The notes below the pieces were generated by a model. The model searched no databases. It saw nothing but the letters and a program-made list of their open reading frames with translations, and was not told where the DNA came from. From positions 1 through 45,408 of the forward strand of contig CADBZH010000022.1 of the NCBI GenBank assembly GCA_902799045.1: a stretch of DNA of 45,408 nt, written 5' to 3'. A program made the position numbers and the translations under genes. Positions 7,501-15,549 of this stretch are shown here, one piece after another. Source of the DNA: an uncultured Eubacteriales bacterium (GTDB lineage: Bacteria; Bacillota; Clostridia; Christensenellales; Aristaeellaceae). Every line of letters begins with the position of its first letter. The first letter of the stretch is position 1.

Positions 7501-9113
7501 CCAAGGAGATCCAGATCAAGATGGCCCAGGGCGCGAAGCCCGGCGAGGGCGGCCACCTGCCCGGCGCGAAGGTGACGGAGAGCGTAGCCAGGACCCGCTG
7601 CTCCACGCCCGGCATCTCGCTGATCTCTCCCCCGCCCCACCACGACATCTACTCCATCGAGGATCTGGCGGAACTCATCTATGACCTGCAATGCGCGAAC
7701 GAGGACGCGAAGATCACCGTGAAGCTGGTGTCCTCCACCGGCGTGGGCACCATCGCCAGCGGCGTGGCCAAGGCCGGGGCGGGCGGCATCCTGATCTCCG
7801 GCGGCGAGGGCGGCACCGGCGCGGCGCCGATGTCCAGCGTCCACCACGCGGGGCTTCCCTGGGAAATCGGGCTGGCTGAGGCCCACCAGGTGCTGTGCCG
7901 GAACCGCCTGCGCCAGACCGTGACGCTGGAGACCGACGGCAAGCTGATGTCCGGGCACGACGTGGCCGTGGCGCTGCTGCTGGGCGCGGAGGAATTCGGC
8001 TTCGCCACCGCGCCGCTGATCACGATGGGCTGCCGCATGATGCGCGTGTGCCAGCTGGGCACCTGCCCCTTCGGCGTGGCGACCCAAAACCCTGAATTGC
8101 GCAAGCGGTTCGTCGGAAAGCCCGAGTACGTGGAGCGCTTCATGATCTTCGCGGCCCAGCAGCTTCGTCAGATCATGGCGAGGCTCGGCGCGCGGACGGT
8201 GAACGAGCTGGTGGGCCGAAGCGACCTTTTGAAGATGAAGGACGGTTCGCCGATGGACCTGTCCGCCCTGATCGGCTTTAGCCGGAACACCCACGTCCAG
8301 CCGGAATCGAAGCATGATTTCAGGCTGCATGAGCGCATGGACGCGCGGCTGATACAAAACCACGTCCAACTCACCACCACCGACCGGGCCTTCGGCACGC
8401 TTCTAAAGGGCGAGCGCCACATCCAGGCCCAGGGCTGCGGCGGACAGAGCTTCGGCGCGTTCCTGCCGAAGGGGCAGAGCGTCACGCTCTACGGCGTGGC
8501 CAACGACTACCTGGGCAAGGGGCTCTCCGGCGGCATGCTTTCCATCTGCCCACCCGCGGACGCGGTGTGGAACCCGGATGACACGTTGATCGGAAATGTG
8601 GCGCTCTACGGCGCGACCTCCGGCCACGCCTTCATCGCGGGCATGGCGGGCGAGCGCTTCGCCGTGCGCAATTCCGGCGCGTGGGCCGTGGTGGAGGGCG
8701 TCGGCGACCACGGCTGCGAGTACATGACCGGCGGCCGCGTGGCGGTGCTGGGGCCTGTGGGCGACAACTTCGGCGCGGGCATGTCCGGCGGCATCGCCTG
8801 GGTGCTGGACGCGGACGGCAGGCTGGAGGGCCGGGTCAACAGCGCCGTGGTGCGGGTGCATGAGGTCACCCGCGAGCAGGCCGCGGAGTTGAAGAAGCTG
8901 CTGGAAATGCACCTGGATCAGACGGGGTCGGCCAAAGCCCGTGAAATCCTCGCGGATTTCGAGGCGTGGCTGCCGAGGTTCAAGGCCGTCATTTCGGATG
9001 AGTATCTGGACTATTTAAGCGTCCGGCACAGCCGGACTGAGGGCGCAAGCGCAGTTGAAGACAAGACGCGCCCGAAACCCGCGGCCCGCGCAAGCGTGGA
9101 CGCGGGGCGATAA
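4575..9113 (+). CDS. gltB: Glutamate synthase large subunit with a 65-residue repeat-encoded insertion
   Basis: The large (alpha) subunit takes the amide of glutamine and reductively aminates 2-oxoglutarate to make two glutamates, receiving electrons from GltD. Domain order: Ntn glutaminase starting at Cys18 (HESCGVGAIV) to about residue 430; central domain about 510-830; FMN domain about 860-1250, with SISREAHECMAKAMNR, GGEGGTGAAP and the 3Fe-4S cysteines in CRMMRVCQLGTCPFG (residue 1153 on); C-terminal GXGXG beta-helix about 1300-1480. Length is 1512 residues. Residues 442-506 are not family sequence: they translate palindromic repeats also found between genes here, yet the frame stays open on both sides (LEDL before, DVETLCKAFGY after). 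The last roughly 25 residues are low-complexity. RBS AAGGGGG; it overlaps the ANTAR gene and is followed by gltD after 17 bp. Confidence 0.95.
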   Translation: MVDQQYPLYHPELEHESCGVGAIVDLSGRATHRTVDQALTIVERLAHRAGSDALGTTGDGVGIMTRLPHEFFTAWAREEGISLGKPGDYGVGMFFLPEDEVGVQNVCRIFDQLAVSEGMKVLGWRDVPCHPAQLGAGARRTMPRIRQCFLKRPKDVLSDIDFDRKLYLLRRVFEKQDTDTYICSLSSRTVVYKGMMLVSQLRSFYDDLQDVRYVSSMAMVHSRFSTNTFPSWSKAHPQRMLLHNGEINTIRGNHDRMKAREETMKSAVMGDSMKRVLPVVNPNGSDSQMLDNTLEFLAMNGFPLPLAGMILLPEPWQGEKEAKPWHDLYRYYATMMEPWDGPAAILYSDGDSVCASLDRNGLRPLRCALTDDRRLILSSEAGVLFEENAHIRRRWKLKGGDVLMADLRSGELMESENLKSRFAAEHPYSEWVKNIIHLEDLPPSPCGDTSPEEGGELLPTRLRRATSLTEGGDIGSRPGSLSEGAGSRRLTEGVEGAGKRSATEGVCDVETLCKAFGYAYEDVQDVILPMAETGQEPIVSMGADEPLAALSKVHPPLYDYFKQRFAQVTNPPIDALREACKTDCSITIGDDGNLLSHDPDNCTVLELPSPVLTEAELRRIRGIDHPSFTVKEISLLYPDRARLRQAMRGFFAACDAACADGANILILSDKGVDADHLAIPSLLAVSALEQHLIHIKKRTKVSVILESGEPRDTHQLAMLIAYGARAVNPYLAHAVIREKLSGEAIGNYDRALTAGVLKIASKMGVSTLQAYQSAQLFEAVGLDRQFIDQYFTNTPCSLGGKGLHDAEADSRYHHDQAFLNPVQAGLTSVGRHKLRTGEGAEAHLYSPKVIHLLQQAVWTNDRAKFDAYAKLVEDDGPRTLRAMLDFNYEACQPVPLEEVEPVESIVKRFKTGAMSYGSISREAHECMAKAMNRLGGKSNSGEGGELPERFGTELNSAIKQVASGRFGVTRDYLLSAKEIQIKMAQGAKPGEGGHLPGAKVTESVARTRCSTPGISLISPPPHHDIYSIEDLAELIYDLQCANEDAKITVKLVSSTGVGTIASGVAKAGAGGILISGGEGGTGAAPMSSVHHAGLPWEIGLAEAHQVLCRNRLRQTVTLETDGKLMSGHDVAVALLLGAEEFGFATAPLITMGCRMMRVCQLGTCPFGVATQNPELRKRFVGKPEYVERFMIFAAQQLRQIMARLGARTVNELVGRSDLLKMKDGSPMDLSALIGFSRNTHVQPESKHDFRLHERMDARLIQNHVQLTTTDRAFGTLLKGERHIQAQGCGGQSFGAFLPKGQSVTLYGVANDYLGKGLSGGMLSICPPADAVWNPDDTLIGNVALYGATSGHAFIAGMAGERFAVRNSGAWAVVEGVGDHGCEYMTGGRVAVLGPVGDNFGAGMSGGIAWVLDADGRLEGRVNSAVVRVHEVTREQAAELKKLLEMHLDQTGSAKAREILADFEAWLPRFKAVISDEYLDYLSVRHSRTEGASAVEDKTRPKPAARASVDAGR
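5893..6092 (+). repeat. Composite palindromic repeat inserted in frame in gltB
   Basis: About 200 bp made of three blocks with CTCCCT and AGGGAG arms: TCCGTCGCCCTGCGGCGACA then GAAGAGGGAGGCG; CTCCTTCCGACCCGGCTTCG with CTCACAGAGGGAGGCG; and CTCCCTCTCTGAGGGAGCTG then AGGCTGACTGAGGGAG. GGCTCCCGTCCTGGCTCCCT is a near-exact inverted copy of part of the repeat after glnA. It encodes Gly/Ser/Arg/Glu-rich peptide with no resemblance to glutamate synthase. This parallels the known behaviour of Rickettsia palindromic elements, which also insert in frame in genes. Confidence 0.85.
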
Positions 9114-9130
9114 AAAGGAGGCGAAGCAGC

Positions 9131-10492
9131 ATGGGTAAGCCGACAGGATTCATGGAAGTCGCGCGCATGGAGAATCCATACCGTGATGAGGCGACGCGCC
9201 TTCGCGACTTTGAGGATTTGCACATTGCCCAGCCCACCGACGTGCGACAGGCGCAGGCCTCCCGCTGCATGAACTGCGGCGTGCCCTTCTGCCAGTCGGA
9301 CTTCGGCTGTCCGCTGCACAATCTGATCCCGGAGTGGAACGACCTGCTGTACCGGGGCAGGGAGCGCGAGGCGCTTGAGCGGCTGCTTGTGACCGCGCCG
9401 TTCCCGGAGTTTACGGGGCGGGTGTGCCCGGCGCTGTGCGAAAAGGCGTGCAACCTTGAAAGCGAAGCATTGACGAATCGGGACAACGAGCTGTACCTGA
9501 TCGAAACGGGGTTTGAGAAGGGCTGGGTGCAGCCGAGAATTCCCTGTAAACGCACGGGCAGGCGCGTGGCCGTCGTCGGCAGCGGCCCCGCCGGGCTGGC
9601 GACGGCCGACCTGCTGAACCGGCTTGGGCACGCGGTCACGGTCATCGAGCGCGCCGACCGCGCCGGGGGCCTTCTGATGTACGGCATCCCCAGCATGAAG
9701 CTGCCGAAGGCGGTGGTGGAGCGTCGCATCCAGCTGATGGAGGCCGAGGGCGTGCGCTTCCTGCTGAACACGGAGGCAGGGCCCGGGATCCTGTCCGAAT
9801 ACGACGCCGTGGCGCTCTGCGGCGGCGCGAAGAAGCCGCGGGTGCTGAACGTCGAGGGCGTCTTCGCCGTGGACTACCTGACGGCGGCGACAAAAGCCGT
9901 ATTGTCCGGGTCTGAACCCGTCATATCCGCAAGGGGCAAAAACGTGGTGGTCGTGGGCGGCGGCGACACCGGCAACGACTGCGTGGGCACGGCGCTCCGG
10001 CAGGGCTGCGTCTCCGTCGTCCAGCTGGAGATGATGCCCGCGCCGCCGGTGGATCGCCTGCCCGGCAACCCCTGGCCCGAATGGCCCCGCACGCTGCGCA
10101 CCGATTACGGGCAGCTGGAAGCCCTCCACCGTCAGGGAGCCGACCCCCGGATCTATGAGACGACGGTCAGGCGCCTCCTTCCCGGAGCCATCGAAACCGT
10201 GAAGCTCAGGGGCTTCGACCCCATCCCCGGCACGGAGCAGGTTTTGCCCTGCGACCTGATGCTGATCGCGGCGGGCTTCGTGGGCTGCGAGGAATCGACG
10301 GCGGCGGCCTTTGGCGCAAAGTGCACCCAGCGGGGTACCCTGATGCCCGAGGACGGCAGCCATCACCTGCGGGAGAACCTCTTCTCCGCGGGCGACATGC
10401 GCACGGGCCAGTCGCTGGTGGTGCGGGCCCTGGCGGACGGCCGGGCGGCGGCCATGGAGATTCACAACTGGCTTGGAGGAAAGGAAGCATGA
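9131..10492 (+). CDS. gltD: Glutamate synthase small subunit (NADPH-oxidising)
   Basis: The beta subunit oxidises NAD(P)H by FAD and passes electrons through Fe-S clusters to GltB. Near the N-terminus are the cysteine motifs CMNCGVPFC and CPALCEKAC (about residues 45-115) that hold 4Fe-4S clusters. The FAD Rossmann motif [17 protein letters not shown] is near residue 150. A second dinucleotide motif [13 protein letters not shown] is near residue 275 and binds NAD(P)H. Length 453 residues is slightly short of the common 470-490. The start ATG at 9131 follows AAAAAGGAGG. The stop shares ATGA with the pyrG start, so gltB, gltD and pyrG form one transcription unit. Confidence 0.95.
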   Translation: MGKPTGFMEVARMENPYRDEATRLRDFEDLHIAQPTDVRQAQASRCMNCGVPFCQSDFGCPLHNLIPEWNDLLYRGREREALERLLVTAPFPEFTGRVCPALCEKACNLESEALTNRDNELYLIETGFEKGWVQPRIPCKRTGRRVAVVGSGPAGLATADLLNRLGHAVTVIERADRAGGLLMYGIPSMKLPKAVVERRIQLMEAEGVRFLLNTEAGPGILSEYDAVALCGGAKKPRVLNVEGVFAVDYLTAATKAVLSGSEPVISARGKNVVVVGGGDTGNDCVGTALRQGCVSVVQLEMMPAPPVDRLPGNPWPEWPRTLRTDYGQLEALHRQGADPRIYETTVRRLLPGAIETVKLRGFDPIPGTEQVLPCDLMLIAAGFVGCEESTAAAFGAKCTQRGTLMPEDGSHHLRENLFSAGDMRTGQSLVVRALADGRAAAMEIHNWLGGKEA

Positions 10493-12072
10493 CGAAATAC
10501 ATCTTTGTCACCGGCGGCGTGGTGTCCGGGCTGGGCAAGGGCATCACGGCGGCGTCACTGGGGCGGCTTCTGAAGGCGCGCGGATTGAAGGTGGCCGCGC
10601 AGAAGCTGGACCCCTACATCAACGTGGACCCCGGCACCATGAGCCCCTACCAGCACGGCGAGGTGTACGTCACCGAGGACGGCGCGGAGACCGACCTGGA
10701 CCTGGGCCACTACGAGCGCTTCATCGACGAGGATCTGAACCAATTCTCCAACCTGACCACGGGCAAGGTGTATTCCCGCGTCATCCAGCGGGAGCGACAG
10801 GGTGGCTATCTGGGCAGCACGGTGCAGACCATCCCTCACATCACCGATGAGATCAAGACCTTCATCTATCAGGTTGGTAAAAAGACGGACGCCGACGTGG
10901 TCATCACCGAGATCGGCGGCACCATCGGCGATATCGAATCCCAGCCCTTCATCGAGGCCATCCGCCAGGTCGGGCTGGAGGTGGGCCGGGAAAACGCGCT
11001 GTACGTCCACGTCACGCTGGTGCCCTACCTGAAGGCCAGCGGCGAGCACAAGTCCAAGCCCACCCAGCACTCCGTGAAGGAGCTGCAGGGCATGGGCATC
11101 ACGCCCAACATCATCGTGCTGCGCGTGGACGAGCCCATCACGGACGGCAGCATCTTTACCAAGATCGCACACTTCTGCAACGTCAAGAACGACTGCGTGA
11201 TCGAGAACCGGACCCTGCCGAACCTGTACGAAGCACCGCTGATGCTGGAGGCGGCGCACCTGTCCGGCATCGCCTGCCGGGAGCTGGGCATCGACGCGCC
11301 GGAGCCGGACCTGGCGGAGTGGCGGGCGCTGGTTAAGCGCATCCATCACCAGTCCAGGCGCGTGACAATCGGCCTGGTCGGCAAATACGTGCAGTTGCAC
11401 GACGCCTACCTGTCCGTGGCGGAGGCCCTGCGTCACGCGGGCTACGCGCTGGACGCGAAGGTTGAGATCGAGTGGATCGATTCAGAGACAGTGACTGAGA
11501 AAGCCCTGTCGCGGGTGGACGGCATTATTATCCCCGGAGGCTTCGGCAGCCGCGGCATCGAGGGCATGATCCTGGCGGCGAAGTACGCCCGGGAACACCA
11601 TATGCCCTACCTCGGCATCTGCCTGGGCATGCAGATCGCCGTGATCGAATACGCGCGGCACGTGGCGGGCCTTGACAACGCCAACTCCCACGAGTTCGAC
11701 AAAAGCAGCCCGCATCAGGTCATTCACTACATGCCCGACCAGAGCGACGCCACCGACAAGGGCGGCACGCTGCGGCTGGGGAAATACCCCTGTGTGTTGA
11801 AGCCCGGGACCGCCATCGCGGCCTGCTATGGCACGACCGCAATCAGCGAGCGCCACCGCCACCGCTATGAGTTCAACAACGCCTATCGCGATGCGCTGAC
11901 CGATGCCGGCCTCGTCCTGTCCGGCCTCTCCCCCGACGGACGGCTGGTAGAGACCATGGAGCTTCCCGGCGAGCGCTTCTTCATCGGCGTACAGTTCCAC
12001 CCGGAGTTCAAGAGCCGACCCAACAGGCCGCACCCGCTGTTTGTGGGGTTCGTCAGTGCTGCGTTACAATAG
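10489..12072 (+). CDS. pyrG: CTP synthase
   Basis: It converts UTP, ATP and glutamine (or ammonia) to CTP. The N-terminal synthase domain begins [16 protein letters not shown] with the P-loop and continues [20 protein letters not shown]. The C-terminal class I glutaminase domain has GICLGMQ with the nucleophile Cys near residue 380 and the His/Glu pair in VQFHPEF near residue 505. Length 527 residues is typical. The start at 10489 overlaps the gltD stop by ATGA with AAGGAAGC upstream. Placement behind gltBD groups a glutamine-consuming enzyme with glutamine supply. No terminator was recognised right after it; a new promoter appears at 12104. Confidence 0.96.
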   Translation: MTKYIFVTGGVVSGLGKGITAASLGRLLKARGLKVAAQKLDPYINVDPGTMSPYQHGEVYVTEDGAETDLDLGHYERFIDEDLNQFSNLTTGKVYSRVIQRERQGGYLGSTVQTIPHITDEIKTFIYQVGKKTDADVVITEIGGTIGDIESQPFIEAIRQVGLEVGRENALYVHVTLVPYLKASGEHKSKPTQHSVKELQGMGITPNIIVLRVDEPITDGSIFTKIAHFCNVKNDCVIENRTLPNLYEAPLMLEAAHLSGIACRELGIDAPEPDLAEWRALVKRIHHQSRRVTIGLVGKYVQLHDAYLSVAEALRHAGYALDAKVEIEWIDSETVTEKALSRVDGIIIPGGFGSRGIEGMILAAKYAREHHMPYLGICLGMQIAVIEYARHVAGLDNANSHEFDKSSPHQVIHYMPDQSDATDKGGTLRLGKYPCVLKPGTAIAACYGTTAISERHRHRYEFNNAYRDALTDAGLVLSGLSPDGRLVETMELPGERFFIGVQFHPEFKSRPNRPHPLFVGFVSAALQ

Positions 12073-12103
12073 AATCTTAACACACTAACAAAGTAATGCG
12101 GTA

Positions 12104-12131
12104 TTGACTTTGGAAGAAATCGTGTTATAAT
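12104..12131 (+). promoter_or_regulatory. Promoter of the ABC importer operon (TTGACT-16-TATAAT)
   Basis: The -35 box TTGACT (12104-12109) and -10 box TATAAT (12126-12131) are separated by 16 bp; the predicted start is near 12138. A leader of about 270 nt follows before the first structural gene. Confidence 0.7.
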
Positions 12132-12165
12132 GCGTATCAAGCACACAGGAAAGGTGGGATTTGAC

Positions 12166-12309
12166 GTGACGCGCGCAATCCGTTCCACGCTGTCTGTCTC
12201 CCGCCGAGCCATGCCCATCGTCATGTCCGTCAACAACGCTGTGCGATTTATCTTCGCGCAGCTGTTTTTTGCCTTTTTGGGCTTTTGGTTTACGCCGATG
12301 CCCATCTGA
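12166..12309 (+). CDS. Possible Phe/Trp-rich leader peptide (47 codons)
   Basis: A GTG start at 12166 lies 7 nt after AGGAAAGGTGGG and opens a 47-codon frame. Its end reads FIFAQLFFAFLGFWFTPMPI, with seven Phe and one Trp in its last 20 codons, much like the E. coli PheL leader in flavour. The final codons CCC ATC (12301-12306) are complementary to GATGGG (12355-12360) in the loop and 3' arm of the terminator downstream. A ribosome stalled at the Phe/Trp codons would leave CCCATC free to pair and block the terminator; one that reaches the stop would cover it. No homologue is recognised. The arrangement is seen; translation and function are inference. Confidence 0.5.
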   Translation: MTRAIRSTLSVSRRAMPIVMSVNNAVRFIFAQLFFAFLGFWFTPMPI

Positions 12310-12343
12310 AGAATCGCGAACATGGACTCACAGGTTCATCGAG

Positions 12344-12372
12344 GCGGCTCTCCGGATGGGAGGGCCGCTTTT
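12344..12372 (+). terminator. Leader terminator (attenuator) before the ABC importer
   Basis: GCGGC pairs with GCCGC, and TCTCC pairs with GGGAGG around a GGAT loop with one bulge; TTTTA follows. It sits between promoter and first gene, so it is an attenuator rather than an operon end. Confidence 0.55.
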
Positions 12373-12405
12373 ATGATACATTTTTGCTTGAGGAGGAACC
12401 CCACC

Positions 12406-13350
12406 ATGAAGAAACTGCTTGCCATTCTCGTCGCCGCCATGCTCTGCCTGGGCATGACCGCCGTTGCCGAAGCGACCTACACCGTGGGCGTGTGCCAGCT
12501 GGTGCAGCACCCCGCGCTGGACGCCGCCACCCAGGGCTTTGTGGACGCCCTGACCGAGAAGCTGGGAGACGCCGTTGCCATCGACGTGCAGAACGCCTCC
12601 GGTGATTCCAACACCTGCTCCACCATCGTGAACGGCTTTGTCTCCGACAACGTGAGCCTCATCATGGCCAACGCCACGCCGGCGCTGCAGGCCGCCGTGG
12701 CCGCCACCGGCGATATCCCGATCCTGGGCACCTCGGTCACCGACTACGCCACCGCCCTGGAGATCGACGGCTGGACCGGCGCGACGGGCATCAACGTCTC
12801 CGGCACCAGCGACCTGGCCCCTCTGGACCAGCAGGCCGCGATGCTCAGCGAGCTGTTCCCGGACGCCAAGGTCGTGGGCCTGCTGTATTGCTCCGCCGAG
12901 CCGAACAGCAAGTACCAGGCGGACGTGATCACCGGCTGCCTCACCGAGCTGGGCTATGAGACCGTGGAATACACCTTTGCCGATTCCAACGACGTGGCCA
13001 GCGTCGCCCAGAGCGCCTGCGACGGCTGCGACGTGATCTACATCCCCACCGACAACACCGCCGCCAGCTGCACCGAGGCCATCCGCAACGTGGTGGAGCC
13101 CGCCGCCAAGCCGGTGATCGCCGGCGAGGAGGGCATCTGCAAGGGCTGCGGCGTCGCGACGCTGTCCATCAGCTACTACGACCTGGGCTATGCCACCGGC
13201 GAGATGGCCTGCGAGGTGCTGGTGAACGGCGCGGACGTGGCCACCCTCCCCGTCACCTTCGCCCCCAACGTCACCAAGGAGTACAACGCCGAGCTGGCCG
13301 AAGCCCTGGGCGTGACCATCCCCGAGGACTACGTGGCCATCGAGGGCTGA
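12406..13350 (+). CDS. ABC transporter substrate-binding protein (TrpX-like, ABC_sub_bind family)
   Basis: This is the extracytoplasmic binding component of the importer. It has a Sec signal peptide (KKLLAILVAAMLCLGMTAVA, cleavage probably after AEA), with a Cys in the hydrophobic core but no clear lipobox. The mature part shows the two-lobed pattern of the ABC_sub_bind family: TVGVCQLVQHPALDAATQGF, ILGTSVTDYATALE, IYIPTDNTAAS and YYDLGYATGEMACEVLV. Length 314 residues. The start ATG 12406 follows GAGGAGG; an upstream in-frame ATG has no ribosome site. In this family tryptophan/tyrosine transport is a common prediction, and the aromatic leader peptide upstream fits that, but the ligand is not shown by the sequence. 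Confidence 0.88.
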   Translation: MKKLLAILVAAMLCLGMTAVAEATYTVGVCQLVQHPALDAATQGFVDALTEKLGDAVAIDVQNASGDSNTCSTIVNGFVSDNVSLIMANATPALQAAVAATGDIPILGTSVTDYATALEIDGWTGATGINVSGTSDLAPLDQQAAMLSELFPDAKVVGLLYCSAEPNSKYQADVITGCLTELGYETVEYTFADSNDVASVAQSACDGCDVIYIPTDNTAASCTEAIRNVVEPAAKPVIAGEEGICKGCGVATLSISYYDLGYATGEMACEVLVNGADVATLPVTFAPNVTKEYNAELAEALGVTIPEDYVAIEG

Positions 13351-13433
13351 CGACCGAGAAGAGCGCTCAGCGCAGTGCGGATATGGATTCCCTGCACAGC
13401 GGGAACAAAACCCATTGCCGCTCGCGCCGGGTC

Positions 13434-13511
13434 CGAACAGATCCTTCGCTGCGCTCAGGATGACATACGCCATGACGGGTGTCATTCTGAGCAAAGCGAA
13501 GAATCTGTTCG
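13434..13511. repeat. REP-like inverted repeat, copy 1
   Basis: Left arm CAGATCCTTCGCTGCGCTCA with GGATGACA, right arm TGTCATTCTGAGC with AAAGCGAAGAATCTG, spaced by about 15 bp. It lies between the binding protein and permease genes. A second copy is at 29261-29338. Repeats of this type are scattered in many bacterial genomes. Confidence 0.8.
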
Positions 13512-13607
13512 ATTCGGGCATCGCGGCCATTTGCCGGTGCTTCCGCACCGCCTTCGGCGCCTCTCTCCTGACTCAACCCCAATATCTACCGACTGGAGGC
13601 ATCCACC

Positions 13608-14516
13608 TTGAACCTGACTTCATTACTCAACGCCCTGCCCGGCGCGGTGGCCCAGGGGCTCATCTGGGGTATCATGGCCATCGGCGTGTACATCACCTAC
13701 AAGGTGCTGGACCTGGCGGACCTGACCGTGGACGGCAGCATGGCCACCGGCGGCGCGGTGTGCGTGATGCTGATGCTGAACGGCGTCAACGTGTATCTGG
13801 CGCTGCTGTGCGCGGTGCTGGCGGGCATGCTGGCAGGGCTGATGACCGGCGTCTTCCACACGGCCATGGGCATCCCGCCGATCCTGTCCGGCATCCTCAC
13901 CCAGCTCTCGCTGTACTCCGTCAACCTGGCCATCATGGGCTTCAAGGCCAACCAGGGCATTAACGTCACCAAGTACGCGCTGATCGTCAGCCAGCGGAAC
14001 GTGCGCGAATTCGATCTGTCCAACCCGATCTTCACCTCGCTGATCGTGCTGGCGCTGGTGATCGCGGCGCTCTACTGGTTCTTCGGCACGGAGCTGGGCA
14101 GCAGCCTTCGCGCCACCGGCGCGAACGGGGCCATGAGCCGCGCCCAGGGCATCAACACGAACGTCTGCAAGATCCTGGGGCTGATGATCTCCAACGGCAT
14201 CGTGGCGCTGTCCTCGGCCATGCTCTCGCACTACCAGGGCTTCGTAGACGTGAACATGGGCCGCGGTGCCATCGTCATCGGCCTGGCCGCGGTCATCATC
14301 TCCGACGTGATCTTCGGGAAGCTGTTCCGCAATTTCGCGCTGAAGCTGACCGGCGTGGCCATCGGCGCGGTGATCTACTACATCGTCATACAGGTGGTGC
14401 TGTGGCTGGGGCTGAACACGAACCTCCTGAAGCTGCTGAGCGCGCTGATCGTGGCCGTGTTCCTCGCCGTGCCCTATTGGAAATCGAATATGAAGGGGGG
14501 CAGGGGCCGTGCTTGA
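13608..14516 (+). CDS. ABC transporter permease (TrpY-like)
   Basis: This is the membrane component of the importer, 302 residues with about eight hydrophobic segments (e.g. VAQGLIWGIMAIGVYITYKV, YLALLCAVLAGMLAGLMTGV, IVLALVIAALYWFF, IVIGLAAVIISDVIFG). The cytoplasmic loop with GSSLRATGANGAMSRAQGIN is the usual ATPase-coupling motif of branched-chain-type permeases. The start is TTG at 13608, 7 nt after GGAGG; no ATG gives the full first helix. It is 257 bp from the binding-protein gene, a gap that holds a REP-like repeat, and overlaps the ATPase gene by 8 bp. Confidence 0.9.
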   Translation: MNLTSLLNALPGAVAQGLIWGIMAIGVYITYKVLDLADLTVDGSMATGGAVCVMLMLNGVNVYLALLCAVLAGMLAGLMTGVFHTAMGIPPILSGILTQLSLYSVNLAIMGFKANQGINVTKYALIVSQRNVREFDLSNPIFTSLIVLALVIAALYWFFGTELGSSLRATGANGAMSRAQGINTNVCKILGLMISNGIVALSSAMLSHYQGFVDVNMGRGAIVIGLAAVIISDVIFGKLFRNFALKLTGVAIGAVIYYIVIQVVLWLGLNTNLLKLLSALIVAVFLAVPYWKSNMKGGRGRA

Positions 14517-15303
14517 GCTTCAAAGCGTGAAAAAGACCTTCAACCCGAGGACCGTGAACGAGAAGATCGCGCTGGACGGGCTGAGCCTGCGCCTTGAGGA
14601 CGGCGACTTCGTGACCGTCATCGGCGGCAACGGCGCGGGCAAGAGCACCATGCTCAACGCCATCGCCGGGGTGTGGCCCGTGGACAGCGGGCGCATCACC
14701 ATCGACGGCGAGGACATCACCCACCTGCCGGAGTATCGCCGCGCCGCGCTGCTGGGGCGCGTGTTCCAGGACCCCATGACCGGCACCGCCGCCACGATGC
14801 AGATCGAGGAAAACCTGGCCCTCGCCGCCCGCCGCGGCCAGCGGCGCACGCTGAAAATCGGCATCACCCGCCAGGAGCGTGAAGCCTACCGGGAGAAGCT
14901 GAAAAAGCTGGGCCTGGGTCTGGAGGACCGCATGACCGCGAAGGTGGGCCTGCTCTCCGGCGGGCAGCGGCAGGCGCTGACGCTGTTGATGGCGACGCTG
15001 AAAAAGCCGAAGCTGCTGCTGCTGGACGAGCACACCGCCGCGCTCGACCCCCGCACGGCCCAGAAGGTGCTGGAGCTGTCCGAGCAGATCGTGGCCGAAA
15101 ACCATCTGATGACCCTGATGGTCACCCACAACATGCGCGACGCCATCCGCTATGGCAACCGGCTCATCATGATGAACGAGGGCCGCGTGATCCTCGACAT
15201 TACCGGGGATGAAAAGAAGCACCTCACCGTGGAGATGCTCATGGATGCCTTCGCCAAAGCCAGCGGCGAGGCCTTTGCCAACGACAGAATACTGCTGTCC
15301 TGA
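14509..15303 (+). CDS. ABC transporter ATP-binding protein (TrpZ-like)
   Basis: This ATPase drives the importer. It shows Walker A GGNGAGKST (residues 38-46), the Q-loop region VFQDPMTGTA, the signature LSGGQRQALTLLM, Walker B LLLLDEHTAALD and the switch His in VTHNMRD. Length 264 residues. It starts with GTG at 14509, overlapping the permease end, so the two are translationally coupled. A perfect 13-bp terminator stem follows 63 bp later. Confidence 0.94.
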   Translation: MLELQSVKKTFNPRTVNEKIALDGLSLRLEDGDFVTVIGGNGAGKSTMLNAIAGVWPVDSGRITIDGEDITHLPEYRRAALLGRVFQDPMTGTAATMQIEENLALAARRGQRRTLKIGITRQEREAYREKLKKLGLGLEDRMTAKVGLLSGGQRQALTLLMATLKKPKLLLLDEHTAALDPRTAQKVLELSEQIVAENHLMTLMVTHNMRDAIRYGNRLIMMNEGRVILDITGDEKKHLTVEMLMDAFAKASGEAFANDRILLS

Positions 15304-15366
15304 GGCCGCGTCGTCAAAACGCATCGCTTCATTCATGACGATCGCTTCCCCCCATGACAGGAAAAG

Positions 15367-15397
15367 GGCCGGAGGGCAGACGCGCTGCCCTCCGGCC
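15367..15397. terminator. Intrinsic terminator after the ABC operon (probably bidirectional)
   Basis: A perfect 13-bp stem, GGCCGGAGGGCAG with CTGCCCTCCGGCC, encloses a 5-nt loop. Plus-strand transcripts run into AGTTGTTTCC, and minus-strand ones into CCTTTTCC. It lies between convergent units. Confidence 0.75.
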
Positions 15398-15411
15398 AGT
15401 TGTTTCCGGAA

Positions 15412-15549
15412 TCAGAAATTGTACTCCTTACACATCGGAGCGTCGGCGGCAGAGGACTTCTCATCGAACCAGATGAGGTTGTTGCCCGTCTGCTTGTCGA
15501 ACAGCTGGATGAGGCGCGGCTGGGTGGTGAAGCTGATGGTGCGGCCGCT
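15412..15549 (-). pseudogene. C-terminal fragment resembling an MsmX/UgpC-type sugar ABC ATPase
   Basis: About 45 codons with no start remain open up to a TGA at 15414-15412. The text includes RTISFTTQPRLIQLFDKQTG and ends KEYNF. The LIQLFDKQTGNNL part resembles the extreme C-terminus of MsmX/UgpC ATPases (pattern xIHLFDxETGxxL). Codon use looks like that of real genes. The rest of the gene is missing; the intact alpha/beta hydrolase ends directly upstream. The family assignment is tentative. Confidence 0.4.

Noticed and set aside
5724-8369. Long open frame antisense to gltB
   Set aside because: GC-rich codon structure of gltB produces it; the translation is low-complexity (His/Arg/Gly/Ala-rich), without domains or a ribosome site.
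12132-12405. T-box leader before the TrpXYZ-like importer
   Set aside because: No AGGGTGGNACCGCG box or specifier stem was found; AAAGGTGGGATTTG near 12150 is a ribosome site rather than a T-box.
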